The notes under the pieces are model-generated. The model saw only the letters and a list, made by a program, of their open reading frames with translations, did not search any database and was not told the origin of the DNA. A DNA stretch of 20,327 nt from the NCBI GenBank assembly GCA_050248955.1, contig JBFWRK010000033.1, positions 1-20,327 on the forward strand, read 5' to 3'. The position numbers and the translations under genes were made by a program. The DNA comes from JBFWRK01 sp050248955. GTDB taxonomy: Bacteria; Actinomycetota; Acidimicrobiia; Acidimicrobiales; Ilumatobacteraceae. Positions 1 through 6,185 of this stretch are shown one piece after another (the first letter of the stretch is position 1; every line of letters begins with the position of its first letter).

Positions 1-25
1 GCACATGCGAGTAGCGTCTGATTCC

Positions 26-79
26 ACGAGGGCTCACGATCTGATGGCGTAGGAACCTTCAGACTCGCAGAGCCCTCGT
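26..79. repeat. Long imperfect hairpin, 10-bp perfect outer stem
   Basis: ACGAGGGCTC at 26-35 is exactly complementary to GAGCCCTCGT at 70-79. Inside this stem, TCTGATGG (around 40-47) can pair with CCTTCAGA (around 56-63), with one mismatch. The structure could be a terminator for a gene to the left of the window or part of a small RNA. There is no T-run. It does not fold as a tRNA. Confidence 0.45.
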
Positions 80-240
80 ACGCGTCAGGGAACCCTCACT
101 CCCCGCTCAAATCCGAAGCGCCGGATAACGACCACTATTCGCGTTGCCCACAACAACCTCCCAGTCGAGACGAACCCTCCCAACTCGGCCCAACCGTTGC
201 AACGATCCCTAGAACTCAACGACATCCAACGACCTCGCCC

Positions 241-286
241 GATCAGAGATTGGGGGTGGTGACGCGGATGAGCAGAGAAACCACGG
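241..286. repeat. Dispersed repeat, left copies (two half-units)
   Basis: GATCAGAGAT followed by a G-rich run (241-259) and TGAGCAGAGAA followed by CC (269-282) both reappear near 20.0-20.1 kb. There GATCAGAGAT with a G-rich run is at 20095-20110, and the reverse complement of TGAGCAGAGAACC occurs in two exact 28-bp tandem units. Both locations lie just beyond gene 3' ends. The family therefore looks like a REP-like intergenic element. Confidence 0.5.
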
Positions 287-397
287 AACTCGCCACAAAG
301 TGAGCAAGCGTCGCCGAAGTCGCCCGCCCGACGCCACAAAGGCGGAGACGGGGCGACGGAGCGACCCGACTTGGGGTCTCGGGAGTCTGACCGGCGC

Positions 398-2143
398 TTA
401 CAGGTACTGGCCGGTGCCGACTCGTTCGATTGCCCGGCCGCCGGCGACGTCGGCCTTGGTGTCGTTGACGAGCGTGCGGATGAACACGATCCGCTCGCCC
501 TTCTTGCCGGAGATCTTCGCCCAATCGTCGGGGTTGGTCGTGTTCGGCAGGTCCTCGTGCTCCTTGTACTCCTGCTTGATCGAGTCGAGCAGGTCCTGCG
601 TGCAGATGCCGCGCTCGCCGCCGGCGATCACCCGCTTGATCGCGAGCTTCTTCGCCCGGCGCACGATGTTCTCGATCATCGCCCCCGACGAGAAGTCCTT
701 GTAGAACAGGATCTCCTTGTCGCCGTTCTGGTACGTGACCTCGAGGAAGCGGTTCGACTCGTCCTCGCGGTACATCTCGGCGACCGTCGCGTCGATCATC
801 TTCGACACCGCGGCCTCCCCGTCGCCAGCGCCGAGCGATGCGACCTCGGGCGCCGAGAGCGGCAGCTCACCCGTGAGGTACCGGGCGAAGATCTGGCGAG
901 CCGCGACGGAGTTCGGGCGCTCGATCTTGATCTTCACGTCGAGCCGCCCGGGCCGCAGGATCGCCGGGTCGATCAGGTCCTCGCGGTTCGTCGCGCCGAT
1001 CACGATCACGTTGCGCAACCCTTCGACGCCGTCGATCTCGGCGAGCAGCTGCGGCACGATCGTCGACTCCATGTCGGACGAGATGCCCGAGCCGCGGGTG
1101 CGGAACATGGAGTCCATCTCGTCGAAGAAGACGATGACCGGCCAGCCCTCCTCGCTCTTCTCCCGCGCCCGCTGGAACACCAGACGGATCTGGCGCTCGG
1201 TCTCGCCGACGTACTTGTTGAGCAGCTCGGGGCCCTTGATGTTGATGAAGTAGCTGCGGCCCTTCTCGTCGCCGGTCTTGGAGGCGACCTTCTTGGCCAG
1301 CGAGTTCGCGACCGCCTTCGCGATCAGCGTCTTGCCGCAGCCGGGAGGGCCGTAGAGCAGGATGCCCTTCGGCGCCGGCAACCGGTGCTCGGCGAACAGC
1401 TCCTGGTAGAGGAACGGCAGCTCGACGGCATCGGCGATCTGCTCGATCTGCCCGTCGAGGCCGCCGATGTCGGCATAGGAGATGTCCGGGACCTCTTCGA
1501 GCAGCAGGTCCTCGACCTCCGGTCGTGGCAGCTTCTCGAGCAGCATCCCGGTTCGCGGGTCGAAGCGCATCGTGTCGCCGGCACGCAGGTGGACGCCGCG
1601 CAGCACGTCGGCGAGCTCGCACACCCGCTCCTCGTCAGCGCGACCCACCACGAGGACGCGCACCCCGTCCTCGAGCACGTCCTTGATCGTGACGACCTCA
1701 CCGATCGATTCCGGCTCGCGGGCGCTGATCACGTTGAAGCTCTCGTTGAGCACGACCTCGGCGCCACGCTCGAGCGTCTCGTGGTCGATCTCGGGGTGCA
1801 TGCTCACCCGCATCTTGCGACCGTTGGCGAGCACGTCCACGGTGCCGTCGTCGTTCTTGCCGACGACGACGCCGTACGCGGAAGGCGGCTGGCTCAGCTT
1901 GTCGACCTCGTCGCGCAGGGTCGAGATGTGGTCGCGTGCCTCACGCAGCGTGTAGGTGAGCTTGTCGTTCTGCGCCAACGCCTGGGCGAGCTGCCCCTTG
2001 GTCTCGAGGAGCCGCTCTTCCAGGGCGCGCACCCGCTTCGGCGCGTCGGCGAGCTTTCGGCGCAGCGCGATCACCTCGTCCTCGACGAGCCGGATCTGCT
2101 CTCGCAGCTCCCTCAGCTCGGCATCTTCTCGGTGCTCCGCCAC
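398..2143 (-). CDS. arc: Proteasome-associated AAA+ ATPase (Arc/Mpa)
   Basis: This is the ATPase ring that unfolds pupylated proteins and threads them into the 20S proteasome. The 581-aa product has an N-terminal coiled coil (about 5-85) that in this family binds Pup. OB-fold interdomain segments follow (about 88-210), then an AAA+ module with Walker A GPPGCGKT (265-272), Walker B ending VIVFFDEMDS (337-346) and a sensor segment GATNRED. The protein ends in GTGQYL. The penultimate Tyr is the family's HbYX-like gate-opening tail, so a 20S core is expected elsewhere in the genome. Length is normal for the family. The GTG start is preceded by AAGGAGG about 7 nt upstream. The gene diverges from a ferredoxin gene. 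The core particle and Pup-ligase genes are not in this window. Confidence 0.96.
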   Translation of the reverse strand: MAEHREDAELRELREQIRLVEDEVIALRRKLADAPKRVRALEERLLETKGQLAQALAQNDKLTYTLREARDHISTLRDEVDKLSQPPSAYGVVVGKNDDGTVDVLANGRKMRVSMHPEIDHETLERGAEVVLNESFNVISAREPESIGEVVTIKDVLEDGVRVLVVGRADEERVCELADVLRGVHLRAGDTMRFDPRTGMLLEKLPRPEVEDLLLEEVPDISYADIGGLDGQIEQIADAVELPFLYQELFAEHRLPAPKGILLYGPPGCGKTLIAKAVANSLAKKVASKTGDEKGRSYFINIKGPELLNKYVGETERQIRLVFQRAREKSEEGWPVIVFFDEMDSMFRTRGSGISSDMESTIVPQLLAEIDGVEGLRNVIVIGATNREDLIDPAILRPGRLDVKIKIERPNSVAARQIFARYLTGELPLSAPEVASLGAGDGEAAVSKMIDATVAEMYREDESNRFLEVTYQNGDKEILFYKDFSSGAMIENIVRRAKKLAIKRVIAGGERGICTQDLLDSIKQEYKEHEDLPNTTNPDDWAKISGKKGERIVFIRTLVNDTKADVAGGRAIERVGTGQYL

Positions 2144-2194
2144 GGCGATCCTCCTTCTCGACCGGCGACCCGGCCGAACGCACGGCGTACGCGG

Positions 2195-2200
2195 AAGCTA
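2195..2200 (-). promoter_or_regulatory. Possible -10 element of arc
   Basis: On the minus strand this reads TAGCTT, matching the TAnnnT form seen before many genes here. It lies about 50 nt upstream of the arc GTG and would give a short leader that includes the AAGGAGG ribosome binding site. No clear -35 is visible. Confidence 0.3.
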
Positions 2201-2261
2201 CACGCGGAACTCTCGTCTCGTGCGTCTTCACCCCCAACGTGTTTCCACCGGCTCCGCCGTG

Positions 2262-2267
2262 TAAAGT
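2262..2267 (+). promoter_or_regulatory. Possible -10 element of the ferredoxin gene
   Basis: TAAAGT stands about 40 nt before the ferredoxin ATG. The implied leader contains the ACAGGAG ribosome binding site (2294-2300). The -35 region is not recognisable. The promoter would be back-to-back with that of arc. Confidence 0.35.
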
Positions 2268-2308
2268 ACCCCTGCTGGTTCACCTCCCGACGTACAGGAG
2301 CGCACTTC

Positions 2309-2554
2309 ATGAAGGTCTGGATCGACCAAGATCTCTGCACCGGCGACGGTCTCTGCGAAGAGATCGCTCCCGATGTCTTCACGCTGCTGGACGACGGGCT
2401 CGCCTACGTCCGCGAAGGCGACAAGATCTTCGCCACCGCCAAGGGCAACCCGCAGGGCGCCGAGGGGATGGCCGAGATCCCGGACGGCCAGCTCGACGCC
2501 GTCATCGAATCCGCCGAGGAGTGCCCCGGCGAGTGCATCTTCATCGAGCCCTGA
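2309..2554 (+). CDS. Small ferredoxin, CxxDxxC...CP type
   Basis: This 81-aa acidic electron carrier has Cys10, Cys16 and Cys72-Pro, the three-cysteine pattern of [3Fe-4S]-type ferredoxins, plus an extra Cys76. Where a [4Fe-4S] protein would have the middle cysteine of CxxCxxC there is Asp13. Asp at this site ligates the fourth iron in Pyrococcus furiosus ferredoxin, so a [4Fe-4S] or convertible cluster is possible. The ATG is preceded by AGGAG at good spacing. A much longer frame is open upstream, but it runs antisense through arc and is not the gene. From memory, similar ferredoxins (WIDQDLCTGDG segment) sit beside arc in other actinobacteria such as Streptomyces. The redox partner is unknown, and no cytochrome P450 is adjacent. 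Confidence 0.9.
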   Translation: MKVWIDQDLCTGDGLCEEIAPDVFTLLDDGLAYVREGDKIFATAKGNPQGAEGMAEIPDGQLDAVIESAEECPGECIFIEP

Positions 2555-2605
2555 TCCCGACCGTACGAGCTCGGCTCGGGCTCGAACCGACCAGTGCTGT
2601 GAGCC

Positions 2606-2631
2606 GTGGGGCGTCCGATCGGGCGCCCCAC
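2606..2631. terminator. Bidirectional hairpin terminator between convergent genes
   Basis: GTGGGGCG (2606-2613) and CGCCCCAC (2624-2631) form a perfect 8-bp GC-rich stem with a 10-nt loop. It lies between the convergent ferredoxin and trmI stop codons. No U-tract follows on either strand, as is common for high-GC actinobacterial terminators. Confidence 0.6.
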
Positions 2632-2639
2632 GTTCGCGT

Positions 2640-3413
2640 TCAGCGGCCGATGTAGCGGGCGACCGTGAGGAACCCGGTGTGCGCGACCATCCGATGGTCG
2701 GGCCGCACCGCGGCACCCTCGATGTGCCACGTCCGGTGCAGCACCTCGAGCGTGCGCTGTGTGATCCAGCCAGGGGCACCGAGGACCTGACGCACCTGCG
2801 TCGCCTGCACGATGCTCGGTGTGTAGGCGACGAGGATCCCTCCGGGACGCAGCGCGCCCGGCAGATGAGGCACCACGCGCCACGGCTCGGGCAGGTCGAG
2901 CACGACCCGATCGAGATCCGTCTCGTCGATCCCCTCGTAGCAGTCGCGCAGCTCGACGCGGTAGCGGCCCAGCGCGTCCTCACCGAGGAACGACCGCACG
3001 TTCGCGACGGCCCGGTTCGCGAAGTCCTCGCGCAGCTCGTAGCCGACGATCTCGGCGCCCCATCGCAGCATCGTCATCGACAGCGCGCCGGAGCCGACGC
3101 CCGACTCGAGCACGCGGTCACCCGGCCCGATGTCGGCGAGCATGCAGATCGGCGCGAGGTCCTTCGGATAGATCACCTGCGCGCCGCGCGGCATCTCGAC
3201 CACGAAGTCCTCGAGCGTCGGGCGCAGCGCGGTGTACGCCGAACCCTTCGTCGACTTGACGGTGATCCCCTCGACCTGGCCGACGAGATCGGCATGCGGC
3301 ACGAAGCCCGCATGGCTGTGGAACTCGCCGCCCTCCTTGAGGGTCACGAGGTACCGGCGATGCTTCGAGTCGAGCAGCAGCGCCTTCTCCCCCAGTGCGA
3401 ACGGTCGGCTCAC
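2640..3413 (-). CDS. trmI: tRNA (adenine58-N1)-methyltransferase TrmI
   Basis: This enzyme methylates N1 of A58 in the tRNA T-loop using S-adenosylmethionine. The 257-aa product has the N-terminal beta-barrel region of the family (about 1-70), then a Rossmann methyltransferase domain with SAM loop VLESGVGSGALS (101-112). The motif DLPEPW (173-178) is typical of TrmI, as is the C-terminal segment VRPDHRMVAHTGFL. The length is close to Thermus and Mycobacterium TrmI. The start is the GTG at 3413, not an upstream in-frame codon. It is preceded by GGAAGGAG, and the GTG overlaps the ttuA stop codon as GTGA. It is the last gene of a three-gene operon with the TtuB- and TtuA-like genes. Confidence 0.92.
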   Translation of the reverse strand: MSRPFALGEKALLLDSKHRRYLVTLKEGGEFHSHAGFVPHADLVGQVEGITVKSTKGSAYTALRPTLEDFVVEMPRGAQVIYPKDLAPICMLADIGPGDRVLESGVGSGALSMTMLRWGAEIVGYELREDFANRAVANVRSFLGEDALGRYRVELRDCYEGIDETDLDRVVLDLPEPWRVVPHLPGALRPGGILVAYTPSIVQATQVRQVLGAPGWITQRTLEVLHRTWHIEGAAVRPDHRMVAHTGFLTVARYIGR

Positions 3414-4375
3414 CGACGTCTCCTTCCACCGGGCCGGCCGGGCCGGGCGATCAGCTCCACCGGCACGGGCCCGTGCCCTGCCGTGCGATCGACCAGCCGG
3501 CAGAACGTGCACACGTCGCCGCTGGTCGGCGCGCCGCACGTGGCGCAGCGACCGAGCTCCTCGCGGCTGGTCGCCGCCGTGCCGGCCAGCAACGGCGCCA
3601 TCCGCTCGATGAAGCCGAGGTAGAACGCCGCTTTCGACCCTGGCGACGTCGCCTCGAGCGAGTTGAGCGCGTCCTTGTAGCCGAGGTGCTTGTTCCCGGC
3701 CGCCATCGGGCACTCCTCGACGAGGTAGTCGATGCCGCGCACGACGCACCACGCCGCCGTCTCGCGCTCGGTGAGCCGGACGAGTGGCTTCGCCTTCTTC
3801 GGGAAGCCGTCACGCGCGGGCAGCACGGGCAGCTGACGGGCGAGGTACTCGATGTCCCAGCGCAGCGCGTTGCCGTAGAGCACCGCTGCCTCGTCGTCGA
3901 GGTTGTGCCCGGTGACGACGACGTCGTAGCCGCCGTCGACCGCCGCCTTGTCGAACAGGTGCCGCTTGGACAGGCCGCACGCGGAGCACGGCACGCGGTG
4001 CGTGACCGCAGCCGCCGTCGGCACGTCGTAGCCGTAGTCCTCGCGCAGCGACACCTCGATCAGCTTCAGGCCGCGCTCGTCGGCGAAGCGGCGGGCGTAG
4101 CCGGCCGACTCCTCGCTGTACTCGCCGATGCCCAGCCCGATGTAAAGCCCGTCGGCCTGGTAGCCGAGATCGATCAGCACGTCCCACACGGCGAGGCTGT
4201 CCTTGCCGCCGGAGACGGCGACGAGGATGCGATCGGTCGTGTCGAGCATCCGGTGGTCCTTGATCGCCTTGGCGACCTGGCGACGGCACAGCTCGACGAA
4301 GTGCTCGGCGCAGAAGTTCGCGTTGTGGCGCGGCAAGTCGATGATCGCAGGGCCGCGACAGACGCGGCACTTCAC
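3410..4375 (-). CDS. ttuA: tRNA-2-thiouridine synthetase, TtuA family
   Basis: TtuA adenylates position 54 of tRNA and replaces O2 with sulfur, giving 2-thioribothymidine. The 321-aa protein shows the full family signature: an N-terminal zinc site (Cys3, Cys6, Cys22, His25), PP-loop SGGKDS (55-60), the three cluster-ligating cysteines Cys130, Cys133 and Cys222, and a C-terminal zinc site (Cys277, Cys280, Cys289, Cys292). The cluster cysteines fall at the same numbers I recall for Thermus TtuA. The GTG start overlaps the preceding sulfur-carrier gene by four bases (GTGA), and a G-rich ribosome binding site lies inside that gene. It also overlaps trmI by four bases. TtcA (C32 thiolation) is less likely, because TtcA lacks both zinc fingers. 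Confidence 0.88.
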   Translation of the reverse strand: MKCRVCRGPAIIDLPRHNANFCAEHFVELCRRQVAKAIKDHRMLDTTDRILVAVSGGKDSLAVWDVLIDLGYQADGLYIGLGIGEYSEESAGYARRFADERGLKLIEVSLREDYGYDVPTAAAVTHRVPCSACGLSKRHLFDKAAVDGGYDVVVTGHNLDDEAAVLYGNALRWDIEYLARQLPVLPARDGFPKKAKPLVRLTERETAAWCVVRGIDYLVEECPMAAGNKHLGYKDALNSLEATSPGSKAAFYLGFIERMAPLLAGTAATSREELGRCATCGAPTSGDVCTFCRLVDRTAGHGPVPVELIARPGRPGGRRRR

Positions 4376-4572
4376 GATGCACCCCCGGAGATGACCGGAC
4401 GGATCTCGATCACGTCGTCGGCGCCGAGCACCTCGTCGCCGGGCACGAGCGTGCCGTTGCGGATCACGAGGTGCGACTCCCGGTTCAGTCCGAGCTGATC
4501 GAGCACGGCTTGCACGCGACGGGTGCCGACGATCTCGACCTCGCGACGGGGATTGCGCAGCAGCACTCTCAT
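4372..4572 (-). CDS. ttuB: Ubiquitin-like sulfur carrier, TtuB/ThiS/MoaD type
   Basis: This 66-aa beta-grasp protein should donate sulfur to TtuA as a C-terminal thiocarboxylate. It aligns with ThiS/MoaD proteins along its length, including the IRNG-TLVPGDEVL segment and the terminal VIEIRPVISGG. The Gly63-Gly64 pair is not terminal. Ala65 and Ser66 follow, so the tail would need trimming before adenylation by an E1-like enzyme. The gene overlaps ttuA by four bases, a very strong pairing signal. No E1-like activator (ThiF/MoeB) or JAMM protease is in the window. A weak -10-like CAGAAT (4582-4587) lies 9 nt before the ATG. Function is assigned from family and context. Confidence 0.83.
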   Translation of the reverse strand: MRVLLRNPRREVEIVGTRRVQAVLDQLGLNRESHLVIRNGTLVPGDEVLGADDVIEIRPVISGGAS

Positions 4573-4629
4573 GGGGCGACCATTCTGGCCGCAACTCCGC
4601 CGATGCGCTTCGTGGCGGTGCCGATGGGC

Positions 4630-4896
4630 TCAGGAAGCCCCGCGCCGGGCGGACTTGCGCTCGCGCCGCGTCGGCGGTTCGATCGTCCGGATCGTGACGA
4701 ACTCGCCGGGCTTCAGCACCTCGGTCGCGGCGATCGTCTCGCTGCGCCCGAGGGTCTTGCGGATCATCCGCCCGCCCCACACGATGCCGCCGAGCGCGAG
4801 CCAGGTCCGGTCGCCACCGAGCAGCCCTCGGTACACACCGGCGCGGCGCGCGTATGCGAACGGCGACAGGACTCCCGGGCGACGACGAGCAGCCAT
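4630..4896 (-). CDS. Small basic hypothetical protein
   Basis: I do not recognise this 88-aa family. The product is strongly basic at both ends (MAARRRP at the start, RRERKSARRG near the end). It has a mildly hydrophobic centre around WLALGGIVWGGRMIRKTLG that is too short and polar for a confident membrane segment. It begins 13 nt after the stop of the upstream membrane-protein gene and is probably cotranscribed with it. No ribosome binding site is obvious. Codon use matches the neighbours, so it is probably a real gene. A membrane-peripheral protein is one possibility. Confidence 0.65.
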   Translation of the reverse strand: MAARRRPGVLSPFAYARRAGVYRGLLGGDRTWLALGGIVWGGRMIRKTLGRSETIAATEVLKPGEFVTIRTIEPPTRRERKSARRGAS

Positions 4897-4909
4897 GGAC
4901 GCGGAACCG

Positions 4910-5116
4910 TCAGACCCGGCGGATCTCGACGATGGTCGTCTTCTTCTTGCCGCTCCGCCGGCCGAGCAGGAAGAACAGGATCACGATCGCAACCCCGATG
5001 CCGGCGCCGACCGCCATGATCGTCTTCTTGCGGTCCGCGACCTTGGTCTCGAACCCACCCTGGAGGGCTGACAGCTTCGCCTCGAGGTCGTCGCGGGAGA
5101 TGCGGGTCTGGCTCAT
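4910..5116 (-). CDS. Small single-pass membrane protein
   Basis: The 68-aa product has an N-terminal charged, helix-forming segment (1-31, with heptad-like Leu spacing at DDLEAKLSAL). One transmembrane helix follows (about 33-52, IMAVGAGIGVAIVILFFLLG), then a very basic tail (RRSGKKKTT). The positive charges suggest the C-terminus is cytoplasmic. Its ATG overlaps the upstream holin-like gene's stop as ATGA, so the two are translationally coupled. Similar helix-plus-TM proteins often accompany holin-III-like genes in actinobacteria. The function is unknown. Confidence 0.75.
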   Translation of the reverse strand: MSQTRISRDDLEAKLSALQGGFETKVADRKKTIMAVGAGIGVAIVILFFLLGRRSGKKKTTIVEIRRV

Positions 5117-5454
5117 CGGCGAGGCTCCTTGCGCTGCAACGTCTGCTTCCGTATCCGGCTGACCGCGAGCGCACCGATCAGCGCGCAGGCAACGAATGTG
5201 ATGCCGTACGGCGCCCAGCTCCAGTTCCCGTCGAACGTCTCGGCCGCCTCCGTCTGCAGCAGGCGCAGCAGCGAGAGCAGCAGCAACGAGAGTCCGAACC
5301 CGAGCGCCAGTGCGCCGCCGATGCCGAAGCCCAGCCAGCGCCCGGCGCCCTTCAGCGGGCCGACGGTCTCCTGGCGGACGTACGCCTTGACGAGGTCGAA
5401 CGTCTCACCGATCTGGTTGTCGCTCGTGGCATTCCGAGTAGCGGGCTCCGACAC
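5113..5454 (-). CDS. Two-TM membrane protein, phage-holin-III-like family
   Basis: The product is 113 aa. A soluble N-terminus (1-36, with IGETFDLVKAYVRQET) is followed by a Gly/Leu-rich membrane segment (about 38-66), a short loop with NWSWAPYG, a second membrane helix (about 82-98) and a basic tail. This layout matches the chromosomal family loosely called phage holin superfamily III. Despite the name, it is usually a housekeeping envelope protein rather than a phage gene, and there are no phage genes nearby. The GTG at 5454 is chosen because frames further upstream run into the LON-domain gene. It overlaps the next gene by four bases (ATGA). Confidence 0.7.
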   Translation of the reverse strand: MSEPATRNATSDNQIGETFDLVKAYVRQETVGPLKGAGRWLGFGIGGALALGFGLSLLLLSLLRLLQTEAAETFDGNWSWAPYGITFVACALIGALAVSRIRKQTLQRKEPRR

Positions 5455-5498
5455 AGCCCGAGTTCTTAGCACGGACGGGCCGCCGGCGCCTACGGCCC

Positions 5499-6161
5499 TC
5501 AGGGGGGAGAGCTCGTGCCAGTGGACTCGTCCCGTCCCCCGAAGAGGCGGAACTGCATCGCTGCTTCGACGTCGCTCAGCAGCTCCGTGAGCAGTGCGAG
5601 CCGCGCCGCCGGGCCGGGTGCGCACAGGAGCCGTTGGCGGTCGGCGGGGCCGAGCGGTGCGAGCGCGCTGAGGTGGTACGAGGCGAGCACCGGGTCGTCG
5701 GCGATCTCCTCGGCCGGGTCCGCGGACATGTCGCCGAGCTCGACCGCGAGGGCCACGACGCGGCGGACCTCCTGGTGCACGGCGGCCACTTCGGCAACGA
5801 GATCGGACGCGTCACCGACGACCACCTCCTCGTCCGGCCAGTCGTCGATCTCGGCGAGCGGGTACGGATCGTCGGGGAGCCAGGCGGTGACCTTGACGCG
5901 TCGGGTGCCGACGCTGAGCACGGCGTAGCGGCCGTCCTCGAGCTCCGCCACCTGGATCAGCCGGGCCACGGTGCCAACCCGCGAGCGTTGGTCGCCGCCA
6001 CCGACCTCGCTGCCGCGGTCGATCAACGCGACGCCGAACTCGGGCTCACCCGCCAGCAGGTCCTGCACGAGCCGGCGGTAGCGCGGCTCGAACACGTGCA
6101 GCGGCAGCACCGCGCCCGGCAGCAGCACGGTACCGAGCGGGAACATGGGGAGGACCGCCAT
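5499..6161 (-). CDS. LON peptidase substrate-binding domain protein
   Basis: This 220-aa protein resembles the N-terminal substrate-recognition domain of Lon protease and lacks the AAA+ and protease parts. Hallmarks are MFPLGTVLLPGAVLPLHVFEPRYR near the N-terminus, then the FGVALI and VGTVARL-QVAELEDGRY strands. A helical C-terminal half covers about residues 115-215. Stand-alone LON-domain proteins are common in actinobacteria, and their role is unsettled. The ATG lies 8 nt after a TAGCCT hexamer and has no ribosome binding site, so the mRNA is probably leaderless. It starts 24 nt after the dacB stop. Confidence 0.88.
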   Translation of the reverse strand: MAVLPMFPLGTVLLPGAVLPLHVFEPRYRRLVQDLLAGEPEFGVALIDRGSEVGGGDQRSRVGTVARLIQVAELEDGRYAVLSVGTRRVKVTAWLPDDPYPLAEIDDWPDEEVVVGDASDLVAEVAAVHQEVRRVVALAVELGDMSADPAEEIADDPVLASYHLSALAPLGPADRQRLLCAPGPAARLALLTELLSDVEAAMQFRLFGGRDESTGTSSPP

Positions 6162-6169
6162 CGGCCCGC

Positions 6170-6175
6170 AGGCTA
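6170..6175 (-). promoter_or_regulatory. -10 element of a leaderless promoter (LON-domain gene)
   Basis: On the minus strand this reads TAGCCT, with 8 nt to the ATG at 6161. The spacing puts the transcription start on or next to the start codon. Confidence 0.5.
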
Positions 6176-6185
6176 GGACGCCCGG

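Larger units (their letters stand above)
1..397. other. Left intergenic region, no convincing gene
   Basis: This stretch lies downstream of arc, which reads leftward and stops at 398. Its base composition is visibly less GC-rich than the coding DNA around it. Short open frames exist on both strands, but they lack ribosome binding sites, recognisable domains or the third-position GC bias of the neighbours. It holds an inverted-repeat hairpin (26-79) and copies of a dispersed repeat (241-286). No other proteasome gene (pup, prcA, prcB, dop, pafA) is visible here. Confidence 0.6.

Noticed and set aside
26..79. tRNA gene
   Set aside because: The outer stem is 10 bp and there is no T-loop GTTCRA or anticodon arm in register.
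370..395. Terminator hairpin after arc
   Set aside because: Only a 5-bp arm (CCCGA/TCGGG) is available and alternative pairings are equally weak.
85..524. Small overlapping ORFs on both strands at the left edge
   Set aside because: No ribosome binding site, no leaderless motif and no recognisable fold. One overlaps the arc 3' end.
371..2308. Very long open frame on the + strand through arc, continuous with the ferredoxin
   Set aside because: It is antisense to a clear AAA+ ATPase. The protein is Arg/Leu/Asp-rich shadow sequence typical of high GC. The ferredoxin has its own ribosome binding site and ATG at 2309.
3414..3752. Longer N-terminus for TrmI
   Set aside because: It would overlap ttuA for over 300 bases. 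The GTG at 3413 has GGAAGGAG and fits the family length.
4376..4780. Longer N-terminus for the TtuA-type protein
   Set aside because: It would cover the sulfur-carrier gene. The zinc-site cysteines at residues 3 and 6 fit a start at 4375.
5113..5454. Prophage remnant suggested by the holin-like protein
   Set aside because: No integrase, capsid, lysin or attachment site is present. This protein family is mostly chromosomal in actinobacteria.
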